37,858 bases of DNA from positions 1-37,858 of the forward strand of contig JAGOMP010000025.1 in the NCBI GenBank assembly GCA_017993505.1, written 5' to 3'. The position numbers and the translations under genes were made by a program. Position 1 is the stretch's first letter; every line of letters begins with the position of its first letter. This DNA is from Planctomycetota bacterium (GTDB lineage: Bacteria > Planctomycetota > Uabimicrobiia > Uabimicrobiales > JABWCH01). The notes under the pieces are model-generated. The model did no database searches. It was given only the letters and a program-made list of their open reading frames with translations, and was not told where the DNA came from. Shown piece by piece: positions 24,619 through 33,441 of the stretch.

Positions 24619-27048
24619 ATGAGTAAGCATTTAGTTATTGTAGAATCACCAGCTAAATCAAAAACTATTCAAAAATTTTTGGGAGATAATTATCAAGTAC
24701 AAGCGTGCATGGGGCATGTGCGTGATTTACCAAAAACAAAATTAGGAATTGACATTGAAAATAATTTCCAACCACAATATAGTGTACTGAGTAACAAAAA
24801 AGATATTGTGGCAGAACTTCAAAAAAAAGCAAATGTATCAGATTTTATTTTCCTTGCAACAGACTTGGATCGAGAAGGCGAAGCTATTGCTTGGCATTTA
24901 GCAGAAGCTTTAAAATTAAAACCAGAAAGAACTGCACGAGTGATTTTTAATGAAATCACAAAAAAAGCTATTCAAGAGGCTTTCCAAAATCCACAACCTT
25001 TACAAATGAGCAAAGTATATGCACAACAAGCTCGGAGAATTTTAGATAGAATTGTGGGATACCAACTTTCTCCTCTTTTATGGAAAAAATTTGTTCGAGG
25101 GCTTTCTGCTGGTCGCGTTCAATCTGTAGCTGTGAAACTCATTGTTGAAAAAGAATTAGAAATTCGTTCTTTTCAAACAGAAGAATACTGGCGCATTCTT
25201 GCCAATTTATCTCCTGATTCTAATAAAAAGCAAATTTTTTCTGCTGAAATAAAACAAAAAAATAAAAAAAAGTTAAAAATTTCTAACAAAGAAAAAGCAG
25301 ATGAAATTTTAAAACAAATTCAAGATGTTCCTTTTATTGTAGAAAACGTTACACAGAAACAAAAAACAGAAAAAGCAAATCCACCACTTACTACAAGTCT
25401 TTTACAACAACAAGCTTCCATTCAATTGGGTTTTAGCACAAAACATACTATGGCTGTTGCACAACAACTGTATGAAGGTCTAGATATTGGTACAGAAGGG
25501 CCAATTGGTTTAATTACGTATATGAGAACAGATTCGTACCATATTTCTCAGGAAGCATTGGCAGAATGTAGAGATTACATTCAAAATAACTATCTGCCAG
25601 AATTTTTACCTAACCAAGCTAATAAATACACAAAATCCAAGGCACAAGCAGCTCATGAAGCCATTCGTCCTACTTCTGCCTATCGCACACCTAATTCTAT
25701 AAAATCGCATTTAAGTCGTGACCAATTCAAATTATACAAATTAATTTGGGATCGATTCATTGCCAGTCAAATGACGCCAGCACAAATAAGCCACACTACT
25801 ATTTTAATGTCAACCAATGAATATACTTGGGAATCAAAAGGACAAGAAATTTTGTTTATGGGATATCAAATTTTAACGCCATCTAAACAAGAAACAGAAA
25901 CAAAATTGCCTTCTTTACAAGAAAAACAAATTCTCCATACACATTCCATTACTCCAAGCCAACATTATACACAACCTCCTTCTAGATACACAGAAGCTGG
26001 CCTTGTCAAACTTTTAGAAGCAAAAGGAATTGGACGCCCCAGTACATATTCTCCCATTATTAGCACTATCCAAGAACGAGGCTATGTGACACTTTCTAAT
26101 AAATCATTCATGGCAACAGATTTAGGAATCAAAGTTACAGAACAACTGGATGCTTATTTCCCAAAAATTATGGATACTAGTTTTACATCAGCTATGGAAG
26201 ATAAATTAGACCAAGTAGAATCCAGCACACTTTCTTGGGTGGATCTTGTTCAAGAATTTTATACGCCTTTCTCAAAGAATCTACTTGTAGCTGAAAAAGA
26301 AATGGACGACATTAAGAAAAATCCTGAAATTTCACCATACAAATGTCCACTTTGTGACGAAGCCATGGTCTATAAATATAATAAGAAAGGAAAATTTTTA
26401 GGTTGTTCCCAATATCCTAAATGTAAATCCACTCTTTCGATTGATAAAAATAATAAACCTATCTATCCAGAAGCTACAGAATATAAGTGTCCACAATGCA
26501 AAAATCCTATGATTTTAAAAACAAGCAAAATGGGACGCTTTTTAGGCTGCTCTGATTATCCACAATGTAAAACAACTTTACCTATAGGATTAGATGGAAA
26601 ACCTATTTATCCTAAAGAAACAGATGAAGTATGTCCTATTTGTGGTTCATCTATGCAAGAAAAAAAAGGACCATACGGTTTTTTCTTAGGTTGCACGCAA
26701 TATCCTAAATGTCCTGGAATTAAATCCTTGATAAACAATGGGAATAATAATTTAGAAAAACTTGTACAAGAAACATGTGAAAAATGTGGGAAACCCATGA
26801 TTTTAAAAACAAGTAAACGAGGACTTTTTCTAGGTTGTACGGGTTATCCTGATTGCAAAAATTTGAAAAAATTTACAAAACTTACATTCCCAGAAAATTT
26901 TCCCTTTCCTATTTGTCCTAAGTGTCAATCTACCATGGTCTTTAAGCATTCTTATAAAGGAATGTTTTGGGCATGTTCAAAATATCCGGATTGTCAACAA
27001 ACTTTACCTTGTAGTTTGCAAGATCTTATGAATTTTCCTATAGAATAA
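24619..27048 (+). CDS. topA: DNA topoisomerase I (type IA)
   Basis: An 809-residue enzyme relaxing negative supercoils through a 5'-phosphotyrosine. The Toprim domain has VIVESPAKSKTI at the start and DLDREGEAIAWH (~85-96). The catalytic Tyr is in LITYMRTDSYH (~301). AHEAIRPT and KGIGRPSTYSPI are typical core motifs. From ~574 to the end there are five C4 zinc ribbons (CPLC...CSQYPKC, CPQC...CSDYPQC, CPIC...CTQYPKC, CEKC...CTGYPDC, CPKC...CSKYPDC), more than the three ribbon motifs of the E. coli enzyme. ATG with AAGGA seven bases before it. Single gene on the plus strand with its own promoter. Confidence 0.97.
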   Translation: MSKHLVIVESPAKSKTIQKFLGDNYQVQACMGHVRDLPKTKLGIDIENNFQPQYSVLSNKKDIVAELQKKANVSDFIFLATDLDREGEAIAWHLAEALKLKPERTARVIFNEITKKAIQEAFQNPQPLQMSKVYAQQARRILDRIVGYQLSPLLWKKFVRGLSAGRVQSVAVKLIVEKELEIRSFQTEEYWRILANLSPDSNKKQIFSAEIKQKNKKKLKISNKEKADEILKQIQDVPFIVENVTQKQKTEKANPPLTTSLLQQQASIQLGFSTKHTMAVAQQLYEGLDIGTEGPIGLITYMRTDSYHISQEALAECRDYIQNNYLPEFLPNQANKYTKSKAQAAHEAIRPTSAYRTPNSIKSHLSRDQFKLYKLIWDRFIASQMTPAQISHTTILMSTNEYTWESKGQEILFMGYQILTPSKQETETKLPSLQEKQILHTHSITPSQHYTQPPSRYTEAGLVKLLEAKGIGRPSTYSPIISTIQERGYVTLSNKSFMATDLGIKVTEQLDAYFPKIMDTSFTSAMEDKLDQVESSTLSWVDLVQEFYTPFSKNLLVAEKEMDDIKKNPEISPYKCPLCDEAMVYKYNKKGKFLGCSQYPKCKSTLSIDKNNKPIYPEATEYKCPQCKNPMILKTSKMGRFLGCSDYPQCKTTLPIGLDGKPIYPKETDEVCPICGSSMQEKKGPYGFFLGCTQYPKCPGIKSLINNGNNNLEKLVQETCEKCGKPMILKTSKRGLFLGCTGYPDCKNLKKFTKLTFPENFPFPICPKCQSTMVFKHSYKGMFWACSKYPDCQQTLPCSLQDLMNFPIE

Positions 27049-27399
27049 AAATAAAAAATATTTTTAAACTATAAAAAATTTTTAATAGAATAAAAAATAT
27101 TTTTTAATCTAGGAGAATGCAATAGTTTTTTATGAATAATGCATTACAAGGAAGTTGCAATCATTAAAGAGACCACTATTTTCTTAATGTATATTTTTTC
27201 TAGAATCTGTTTTGCAATTGTAATAAAATTTAGTAAAAATAAGCATTACATCTAGAATAATAGATTATATAGAAAAAAAGCTCTGACTATAAAAGTCAGA
27301 GCTTTTTTTTATCATTACAAAAACAGATATATTTAATATATTTTTCTGTCTTCTCTCCTATACTATAGCATGATAAAGGAAAAATAATCTTTTATTCTC
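27049..27399. other. Intergenic stretch between convergent topA and ppiC-like genes
   Basis: This 351-bp AT-rich gap holds the terminator at 27273-27310. Just after topA, TAGAATAAAAATAAAAAATA (27041 on), which includes the topA stop, is echoed by TAGAATAAAAAATATTTTTT (27086 on), another small copy of a gene end. No further gene or RNA was recognised. Confidence 0.5.
27273..27310. terminator. Bidirectional terminator between topA and the long minus-strand gene train
   Basis: AAAAAAAGCTCTGACT (27273-27288), loop ATAAA, then AGTCAGAGCTTTTTTT (27294 on). A perfect stem with A/T runs on both sides. It lies 90 bases after the ppiC-like stop on the minus strand and 225 bases after topA on the plus strand. 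Confidence 0.9.
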
Positions 27400-28551
27400 T
27401 TAAAATAAGATTTCTATTTTTGCGTCCTCTATCCATTTTTTCAAAAGTTCATCCATTTTTAACATTGTAATCATATTACGTGCTCGTTCTTGTAGTTCGT
27501 TATAAGAGAGGTCTTTTGCTTGCGTACGTTCTTTAATATAAACTAAGTGAAATCCATATGAACTTTGAATAGGTTGACTTAATGTGTTGACAGATTGATG
27601 ATAACTTGCTTCAATAAGCTCTTGGAGAGTACTGGAAGTAGGGTGCGGCACCCATCCAATATGAGTTAAAAAAGAGCTGTATAATTGGGCTAATGTCCAA
27701 CGAGGTACAATTCCTAAAGAACCTTTTTTATATTTGGAATCTATATCATCAGAATACTCTGCTGCGATTTCTCCAAAATTACTAAAATCTGGAAGAATTT
27801 TATTTGCAATTTGTTGAATTTTATTTTTGACTTGTTCTGGTGTATTTCCATTTTTCCCAGTATGTTGATTCAAAAAAATATGTTGAATATGTACAAGACC
27901 ATCTGAAAGAGCAAATTTTTCTTTTTCTAGAAAATTTTTCACATCTTCAGACTTGACTTGTTGTTCCACTAATTTTCTGAATTTTGTGATAATTTTAATG
28001 CGATCTCGAAAAATTCTTGGATGCACATTATATTTTTGAAAAACAAGTTTTCTTAATTCATTTTTCATTTTTCTATTGCCTAGAGCTTTTTTCCATATAT
28101 CTAAGAAAATAGCTCTGTCATCTGGATGAATGATGCGAGTTTGTATCATTTCTATCCATGTACCATATTCTTGTTTTAACTGGGGTATTTTTAAAACTAC
28201 AGGGCGAAGTTCTTTTTTGAATCGTTCTAAATGAGCCAATCCATATTCTAAATAGTACGCGAAAAAAGGAGCTTCGTATCGTTCCATATCATCTTGGTAA
28301 TCTTTTGCCGTGCAACGAACATTTCCACTTGCAGTTTTTGACTCAATCAGTTTAAAACGCAAAATTTCGTTTAAATTGGCAAGATGAACTGCATTTTGTA
28401 ATGCTTCTGCCTCTTCTTCACCATAAGATGCTACCATATGTTTATGAAGTTCAGCTCTTGTTACAACAATGTTATTAATTTTAGCAACAAGGTTATCTTG
28501 GGCAGATGCAAAAAGACTAACAAGAAGAAGCAGAAAAAATATTTTTTTCAT
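27400..28551 (-). CDS. Secreted PpiC/SurA-type peptidyl-prolyl cis-trans isomerase
   Basis: About 383 residues. A Sec signal peptide (MKKIFFLLLLVSLFASAQ) is cut after ASA. A SurA-like helical N-domain follows (KINNIVVTRAELHKHMV), then a parvulin domain at ~210-340: VHIQHIFLN, FGEIAAEYSDD, KKGSLGIVPR, and QPIQSSYGFHLVYIKER. It probably assists folding of envelope proteins. A longer frame starts at 28581 inside psd. The ATG at 28551 is preferred because AAAGGA stands six bases before it and the signal peptide begins there. It follows psd by 10 bases and ends the long gene train before the terminator. Confidence 0.87.
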   Translation of the reverse strand: MKKIFFLLLLVSLFASAQDNLVAKINNIVVTRAELHKHMVASYGEEEAEALQNAVHLANLNEILRFKLIESKTASGNVRCTAKDYQDDMERYEAPFFAYYLEYGLAHLERFKKELRPVVLKIPQLKQEYGTWIEMIQTRIIHPDDRAIFLDIWKKALGNRKMKNELRKLVFQKYNVHPRIFRDRIKIITKFRKLVEQQVKSEDVKNFLEKEKFALSDGLVHIQHIFLNQHTGKNGNTPEQVKNKIQQIANKILPDFSNFGEIAAEYSDDIDSKYKKGSLGIVPRWTLAQLYSSFLTHIGWVPHPTSSTLQELIEASYHQSVNTLSQPIQSSYGFHLVYIKERTQAKDLSYNELQERARNMITMLKMDELLKKWIEDAKIEILF

Positions 28552-28561
28552 GTTGTTTCCT

Positions 28562-29404
28562 TTAGTGGTTAAAATGGGCAATCGTTTGACCTAGTTTGAC
28601 TTTTTGTCCTATTTGTATTGTGTGAAATTCAATAGTTTTTGGAGGAAAAAGAAGTATGATAGTGGAACCCATTTGAAATTGTCCAATTTCATCTCCTTTG
28701 AGTAAAAGTAAATTTTGTTCAGAATATGTTTTATGGACAATTTCCTTTGTATGATTTGCTTCTATTGTATCATATACTACTTTTATTTTTCCTACGATCG
28801 TTGCTCCAACTTTGATTAAAGCAATTTTAGTGTTGTTTTCTGATTGTAATAAAGAAATAATGCGTTCGTTTATTGTAAATAAACTAGGTATATTGTGTAC
28901 AGCAAGATGATTGACAGGATAAAGTGCACCTGGCAAATATAAAAGTTCATGGATTTGAATGGTAGCAGGAGTGTGAATTCTATGATAATCTCGAGGACTT
29001 AAATAAATTGTGATATATTTTCCATTTTGAAATGTTTCTTCATATTCTGACAAATATACAAGATGTTTTAATGGATAGTCAATGCCTTTTGCTTGAATGA
29101 GTTGGCCATTTTGTATAGTTCCAAATTGTGCAATCGTGCCATCTACTGGTGACACAATTGCTTTAGGATCTATTTCCATAGGACGACATTCTGGACGAAG
29201 GGAACGTGTGAAAAAATGATTAAACGTAGGAAAATACGTTTCTTGGTACTCTGACATATCAATTTTATATATTTTCACAAACATTCGAATGAGGGGACGC
29301 AAAATCCATTGAGGGAGAGAAGCATTAGCAAAATAACCTACACAACGTGTGAGCAAAATTTTTGGCATAGTTCGTAAAAATAAACGACCTGGAATATTTT
29401 TCAA
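28562..29404 (-). CDS. psd: Phosphatidylserine decarboxylase proenzyme
   Basis: A 280-residue pyruvoyl enzyme making phosphatidylethanolamine. It has FNHFFTRSLRPECRP, SPVDGTIAQFG, SPRDYHRIHTP, VNHLAVHNIPSLFTINER, and the self-cleavage site QMGSTIILLF (~245), where GS matches the LGST site that yields the alpha and beta chains. Length fits the proteobacterial-type Psd. The start is TTG at 29404, with AAAGGA upstream. No phosphatidylserine synthase gene is nearby. It lies behind the FHA gene with an 18-base gap, so it is likely cotranscribed. Confidence 0.95.
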   Translation of the reverse strand: MKNIPGRLFLRTMPKILLTRCVGYFANASLPQWILRPLIRMFVKIYKIDMSEYQETYFPTFNHFFTRSLRPECRPMEIDPKAIVSPVDGTIAQFGTIQNGQLIQAKGIDYPLKHLVYLSEYEETFQNGKYITIYLSPRDYHRIHTPATIQIHELLYLPGALYPVNHLAVHNIPSLFTINERIISLLQSENNTKIALIKVGATIVGKIKVVYDTIEANHTKEIVHKTYSEQNLLLLKGDEIGQFQMGSTIILLFPPKTIEFHTIQIGQKVKLGQTIAHFNH

Positions 29405-29422
29405 TGAAATTTCCTTTCTATA

Positions 29423-30658
29423 TTACACAAGAATTTTACAAATGCGCAAAGAGGTATTTCCCAATTGTAAATATTGTTCATCTGGAGTTATAAAATCTAC
29501 TCTTTCACCTGCGAGGATTACTTGACACGTTGCCATATCTCTATTTTGATCTGAAAACATAGTCACTCCATGGATGCTTCCTAGATCTTCAAAGGAAGCA
29601 ACTTTTTGGCTGTATTCTGGCATATAAATTCGTATGTGATGGCGTGAAAGACAAGGATCGCCTTCCACTAAAATAGTATAGTAGTACATACCTTCCATAA
29701 ATTGTTCTTGTTGGTGGACTGGTAAATCGTATTCTGTATTCTGTGAATGTTTTTCATTTGTTGGTAATTTTCTACCTAAAAGAATTTCAGCTGGTGTTCG
29801 TATATAAAATTTATATGCATTTTCATATTTTGGTAGCCAAATATATAATTCATAGTAACATTTTTGATGAGGATTGGAAGAAATAGGATCATTGGATGAT
29901 ACATTTTTCTGTTGTTCTAAATTCATTTTTTGATCATATTTTTGAAAAAATGATTGTGATCCAAAAAACTTTTGATCTTTAATACCGAATTCAGGCTGTT
30001 TTTCTTGATCTTTAATACCGAATTCAGGCTGTTTTTCTTGATCTTTAATACCGAATTCAGGCTGTTTTTCTTGATCTTTAATACCGAATTCAGGCTGTTT
30101 TTTTTGATCTTTAATATCAATTTCAGGTTGTTTTTCTTTACTTTTGTACTCGAATATTTCTGCTTTGACTTCTTCTAAATGAGTTTCAAGGTCATCTAAT
30201 GTTTGAAATCTATCCATAGGCTCTATAGATAAGCCAATTCGTAAAAAAGAATGAATAGCTTTTGCTTGTTTAGGAGGATATTGTTCTAAAAAATTAGAGT
30301 TAAAAAAACCAGAAGTATGAATTTCTGGTTTTTTCCCTGAAATGATTCCTAAAAAAAATTGACAGACTAAAAATGTGATTCGTTGAATTGTTCTTCGCCA
30401 AAATCGATCTGTTTCAGATTCAGGAGGAGACAATAATAATTCTTCCCTAATATAGGGATCATCCTCATCAAAGGTACGTTCTAGATCAATGGTAAGAACA
30501 TCTTGATAATGTTTTATCGCAGAAATGCTGTGAGGTATAGAAGCATATTCACTTGATTGCATATTTTTGAGAATGTCTAATAATTGTTCTAACCAATATA
30601 TAGCTTTTTTAATATTTATAATTTTTTTTTCCTCAAAAATAGGCTGATAATCTTCCAT
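29423..30658 (-). CDS. FHA-domain protein with internal 11-residue repeats
   Basis: A 411-residue protein. The N-terminal ~185 residues are helical and carry IGLSIEPMDRFQTLDDLETHL, wording that resembles the tail of kinase domains. Next come five copies of an 11-residue unit (KQPEFGIKDQE), then a forkhead-associated domain at ~290-405 (LGRKLP, LSRHHIRI, FEDLGSIHGV). FHA domains bind phosphothreonine. Gly-Arg and Ser-Arg-His are kept, but the usual Asn of GSxNG is His here, so binding is likely but changed. Start ATG overlaps the stop of the upstream gene by one base (TAATG), with AAGGA before it, indicating translational coupling to the zinc-ribbon/TPR protein. Confidence 0.83.
   Translation of the reverse strand: MEDYQPIFEEKKIINIKKAIYWLEQLLDILKNMQSSEYASIPHSISAIKHYQDVLTIDLERTFDEDDPYIREELLLSPPESETDRFWRRTIQRITFLVCQFFLGIISGKKPEIHTSGFFNSNFLEQYPPKQAKAIHSFLRIGLSIEPMDRFQTLDDLETHLEEVKAEIFEYKSKEKQPEIDIKDQKKQPEFGIKDQEKQPEFGIKDQEKQPEFGIKDQEKQPEFGIKDQKFFGSQSFFQKYDQKMNLEQQKNVSSNDPISSNPHQKCYYELYIWLPKYENAYKFYIRTPAEILLGRKLPTNEKHSQNTEYDLPVHQQEQFMEGMYYYTILVEGDPCLSRHHIRIYMPEYSQKVASFEDLGSIHGVTMFSDQNRDMATCQVILAGERVDFITPDEQYLQLGNTSLRICKILV
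29972..30136 (-). repeat. Five 33-bp in-frame tandem repeats in the FHA gene
   Basis: Units start at 29972, 30005, 30038, 30071 and 30104 (TTGATCTTTAATACCGAATT). Units 1-4 are almost identical and the fifth differs at several bases, pointing to recent expansion. Each encodes 11 residues, so copy-number changes stay in frame. Confidence 0.93.
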
Positions 30659-33441
30659 TAGAGAATTTCCTTTCCTGACTGATTATTTTGGGTACGATAT
30701 AAAGATTTCTTAGTAAGTTCTTCTACTTTTTGAAAATCTTGTCGTGCTAAAGCTAAATTTGGATTCTTTTTTTCTTGATAACAAATAGCTCTTTGAAAAT
30801 ATGCAGCAACGTCTAAAGGATTTTGAAAAAGAACCATAGAAAAATCATCTATAGCTTTATCATATCGTTCACGACGCATATATGCAAGTGCCCTGTTAAA
30901 ATGGTGTACACTACTTGGATCCAATTCTAAAGCTTTTTCAAATGCTTCTTCAGACTCTTTGTACATTTTCTTTTGATTGAGAATCAAACCTTCTAAATCA
31001 AAAAATTCTGCATTTTGTGGCTGAAGTTCTTTTGCTTTTTGAATGTCATTGTAGGCATTTTCTAAATCACTGCAAAAGAAATAGGCTTGGGCACGTAAAT
31101 AATATAAATTTGCATTTTTGGTGCCATGAGTAATGGCAGCAGAAAAATTATGCATGGCAGATTCATAATCTTTTTGTTGTAAATAAATTTGTCCTCGTGC
31201 TTCAAATACCTCTGGTCTTGCATAATTATGAAGGATAGCTTCTTCTAAATCATGTAAAGCAGCTACCCAAGCTTCTACACGCAAATAAGATTTTGCTCTC
31301 ATCCAATAAATTCTGCCTTTTTCTTGATTGATATTCCGACTTTCAATTTTATCTAAATACAATAAGGCTTCGCCATAAGCCCCCATATTTCTATATTCTA
31401 ACGCAATTTGATATGTAACTTGATTGATCGTTTCTTCTATTTCAATTTCTGGATAACCTGTAGCACGAGCGTTTTCTAAATCCTCTAAAGCAGCATGCCA
31501 AAGTTTCTTACGTATATACACAACACCACGCAAGTAATAGGCGACTGACATATCTTCGCCAGAAAAAATACAAGCAGATAAATATTGTAAAGCTTCCTCA
31601 AAATTAAAATTTTGTAAAGATTTATAACCTTCTAAAACATTTTCACCTACATTTTCTGGTAAATGAACTACAATATGTTCAATGTCAGCCTTCATTTCTT
31701 TTGTAGCTTTTCTCTCAAAAGAAATTGCTTCCATAGATTCTGATTGTCGCAGTTGGTCTTCGTATTCTTCTAACTTTTCAATAAACTCTTGTTCTTGTTT
31801 ATCTATAAAACCTTGACGATCTTCTGATAGAGGGAAAATATCAGACGAAGAATGCATAAAACCATGAGAATCTACTTCTTCTATATGACTAACAGGAATC
31901 TGTAACTCAGCAACATTTTCTTGTTCTAATGAAACAGCTTGTGGCACTTCATCATCTTGTTCTAATGAAACAGCTTGCGGCAAATCATCCTCTTGATCTA
32001 GTGAAACAGCTTGTGGAAACTCACTAGCTTGTTCTAAGGAAACAGTTTGTAGCATTTCATCATCAAAAGATTCTTCTGCTAAAGGAATATTCAAATCTTC
32101 ACTTATATGTTCATCGGCAATCACAGCCGATTCTGCCATCTCATCAAAAGAATCTTCTTGATCGTCTGTATTCATCAAAATTTTATCAAAATCCTCTATA
32201 TCGCCGTTCACTGGTTCTGCCACTGGTGCACCTTCTAACTCTTCCAACGGCTTCATTACAATTTCAGGAGATTCAAACGAATCTATATCAAATTCATCTT
32301 CTGAATCTACCTTAGGTACAGACTCTGGAGATGGAAAATCATCTAATTCATTTTCAGAACTGGGTAATGATTCTACAGCATCTAACGCATCCAATGCATC
32401 TTCAGGGCTGGGCAACGATTCTATTGCATCCAATGCATCTTCAGGGCTGGGCAACGCTTTTACTTCGTCCAATTCATCTTCAGAACTGGGCAATGAGGAT
32501 ATTAAATCATCAAATGTATCCTCTTCAGGATTAGGTAACGATTCTACTTCATCTAATTCATCTTCAGAAGTAGACAAAGGAGATGGTAAATCATCCAATC
32601 CATCTTCAGAAGTAGACAAAGGAGATGGTAAATCATCCAATTCATCTTCAGAAGTAGACAAAGGAGATGGTAAATCATCCAATTCATCTTCAGAAGTAGA
32701 CAAAGGAGATGGTAAATCATCAAATTCATCTTCATCGAAAGATATGTTGGGACTAGGTTTAGAAAATACACCGAAATCTTCAAACTCTTCACTGTCCATA
32801 AATTCATCATGAAAATTATCTAATGGGACATCGTTCAATATATTTTCTTGATCCTTTATATTTTTTGATTCAAATGATAAATTTTTTACATCTTCATCTA
32901 TAGGAGGCAACTTAAAGTCACTTTTTATATTTTTCTGTGTAGGCAGAATCGTTCTATGAGAACCTATATCAGAAGAAGATTGAGAGGGGGGAATATAAGT
33001 ATCTTCATCATCTATAATAAAATTTGAAAATACAGGAAGACCACTAGCAACGATGTCCGAGGGAACTTGTAGATCCCTTTCTAAATCATCAAAAATCTCT
33101 TGTAACTCACCTGTTGTTTCTAACGCTTCTTGTTCTGTGAGTTGCAATATAGATTTTTTTTTGGTTGGTTCCTCTAAGGATACTTGTTTTAATTCTGGTA
33201 AACTAGGAATTTCAAAAATATCTTGTTCATCATTTTTATTTCTAAATTCATTATATTTTCTATCTAAAACATCTTTAGAAGGAATTTGCACAGCTTTACC
33301 ACATCTTGGACATTTGCCTTGTTTTCCTGCAAATTTAGGCGACACTTTTACGCGTTTTCCACAAGAACAAAGAAGACGAATTAAATTTACTCCTTTGTCT
33401 GTTTGTTTATTTTCTTGAGTTTGCAATCCTTTCCCTTTCAC
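30658..33441 (-). CDS. Zinc-ribbon, acidic-repeat and TPR protein, function unknown
   Basis: A 927-residue protein. A zinc ribbon (C25-x-C27 ... C44-x2-C47, in CSCGKRV and KCPRCGKAV) lies at the N-terminus. About 550 residues of acidic, disordered sequence follow, with repeats such as DELDDLPSPLSTSE (four close copies) and QAVSLEQ(D/E). A C-terminal block of about eight TPR units lies at ~620-920 (AYYLRGVVYIRKKLWHAALEDL, AMHNFSAAITHG, AFEKALELDPSS). It is probably a soluble scaffold. The start is GTG at 33441, with AAGG about ten bases before it. A TTG five codons later is possible. It overlaps the CCA/poly(A) polymerase gene by 35 bases and touches the FHA gene, so the three are translated together. 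Confidence 0.82.
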   Translation of the reverse strand: MKGKGLQTQENKQTDKGVNLIRLLCSCGKRVKVSPKFAGKQGKCPRCGKAVQIPSKDVLDRKYNEFRNKNDEQDIFEIPSLPELKQVSLEEPTKKKSILQLTEQEALETTGELQEIFDDLERDLQVPSDIVASGLPVFSNFIIDDEDTYIPPSQSSSDIGSHRTILPTQKNIKSDFKLPPIDEDVKNLSFESKNIKDQENILNDVPLDNFHDEFMDSEEFEDFGVFSKPSPNISFDEDEFDDLPSPLSTSEDELDDLPSPLSTSEDELDDLPSPLSTSEDGLDDLPSPLSTSEDELDEVESLPNPEEDTFDDLISSLPSSEDELDEVKALPSPEDALDAIESLPSPEDALDALDAVESLPSSENELDDFPSPESVPKVDSEDEFDIDSFESPEIVMKPLEELEGAPVAEPVNGDIEDFDKILMNTDDQEDSFDEMAESAVIADEHISEDLNIPLAEESFDDEMLQTVSLEQASEFPQAVSLDQEDDLPQAVSLEQDDEVPQAVSLEQENVAELQIPVSHIEEVDSHGFMHSSSDIFPLSEDRQGFIDKQEQEFIEKLEEYEDQLRQSESMEAISFERKATKEMKADIEHIVVHLPENVGENVLEGYKSLQNFNFEEALQYLSACIFSGEDMSVAYYLRGVVYIRKKLWHAALEDLENARATGYPEIEIEETINQVTYQIALEYRNMGAYGEALLYLDKIESRNINQEKGRIYWMRAKSYLRVEAWVAALHDLEEAILHNYARPEVFEARGQIYLQQKDYESAMHNFSAAITHGTKNANLYYLRAQAYFFCSDLENAYNDIQKAKELQPQNAEFFDLEGLILNQKKMYKESEEAFEKALELDPSSVHHFNRALAYMRRERYDKAIDDFSMVLFQNPLDVAAYFQRAICYQEKKNPNLALARQDFQKVEELTKKSLYRTQNNQSGKEIL
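32561..32728 (-). repeat. Four 42-bp in-frame tandem repeats
   Basis: Units begin at 32561, 32603, 32645 and 32687 (TCTTCAGAAGTAGACAAAGG) and encode 14 residues each of the acidic region. Looser relatives with the SLPSPEDALDA theme continue to about 32480-32330. Confidence 0.92.

Noticed and set aside
28551..28581. Longer start for the PpiC-type isomerase
   Set aside because: It would begin inside psd and put ten residues before a clear signal peptide. The internal ATG has a good ribosome site.
29972..30178. 68-codon plus-strand frame in the FHA gene
   Set aside because: Translation of the opposite strand of the 33-bp repeats.
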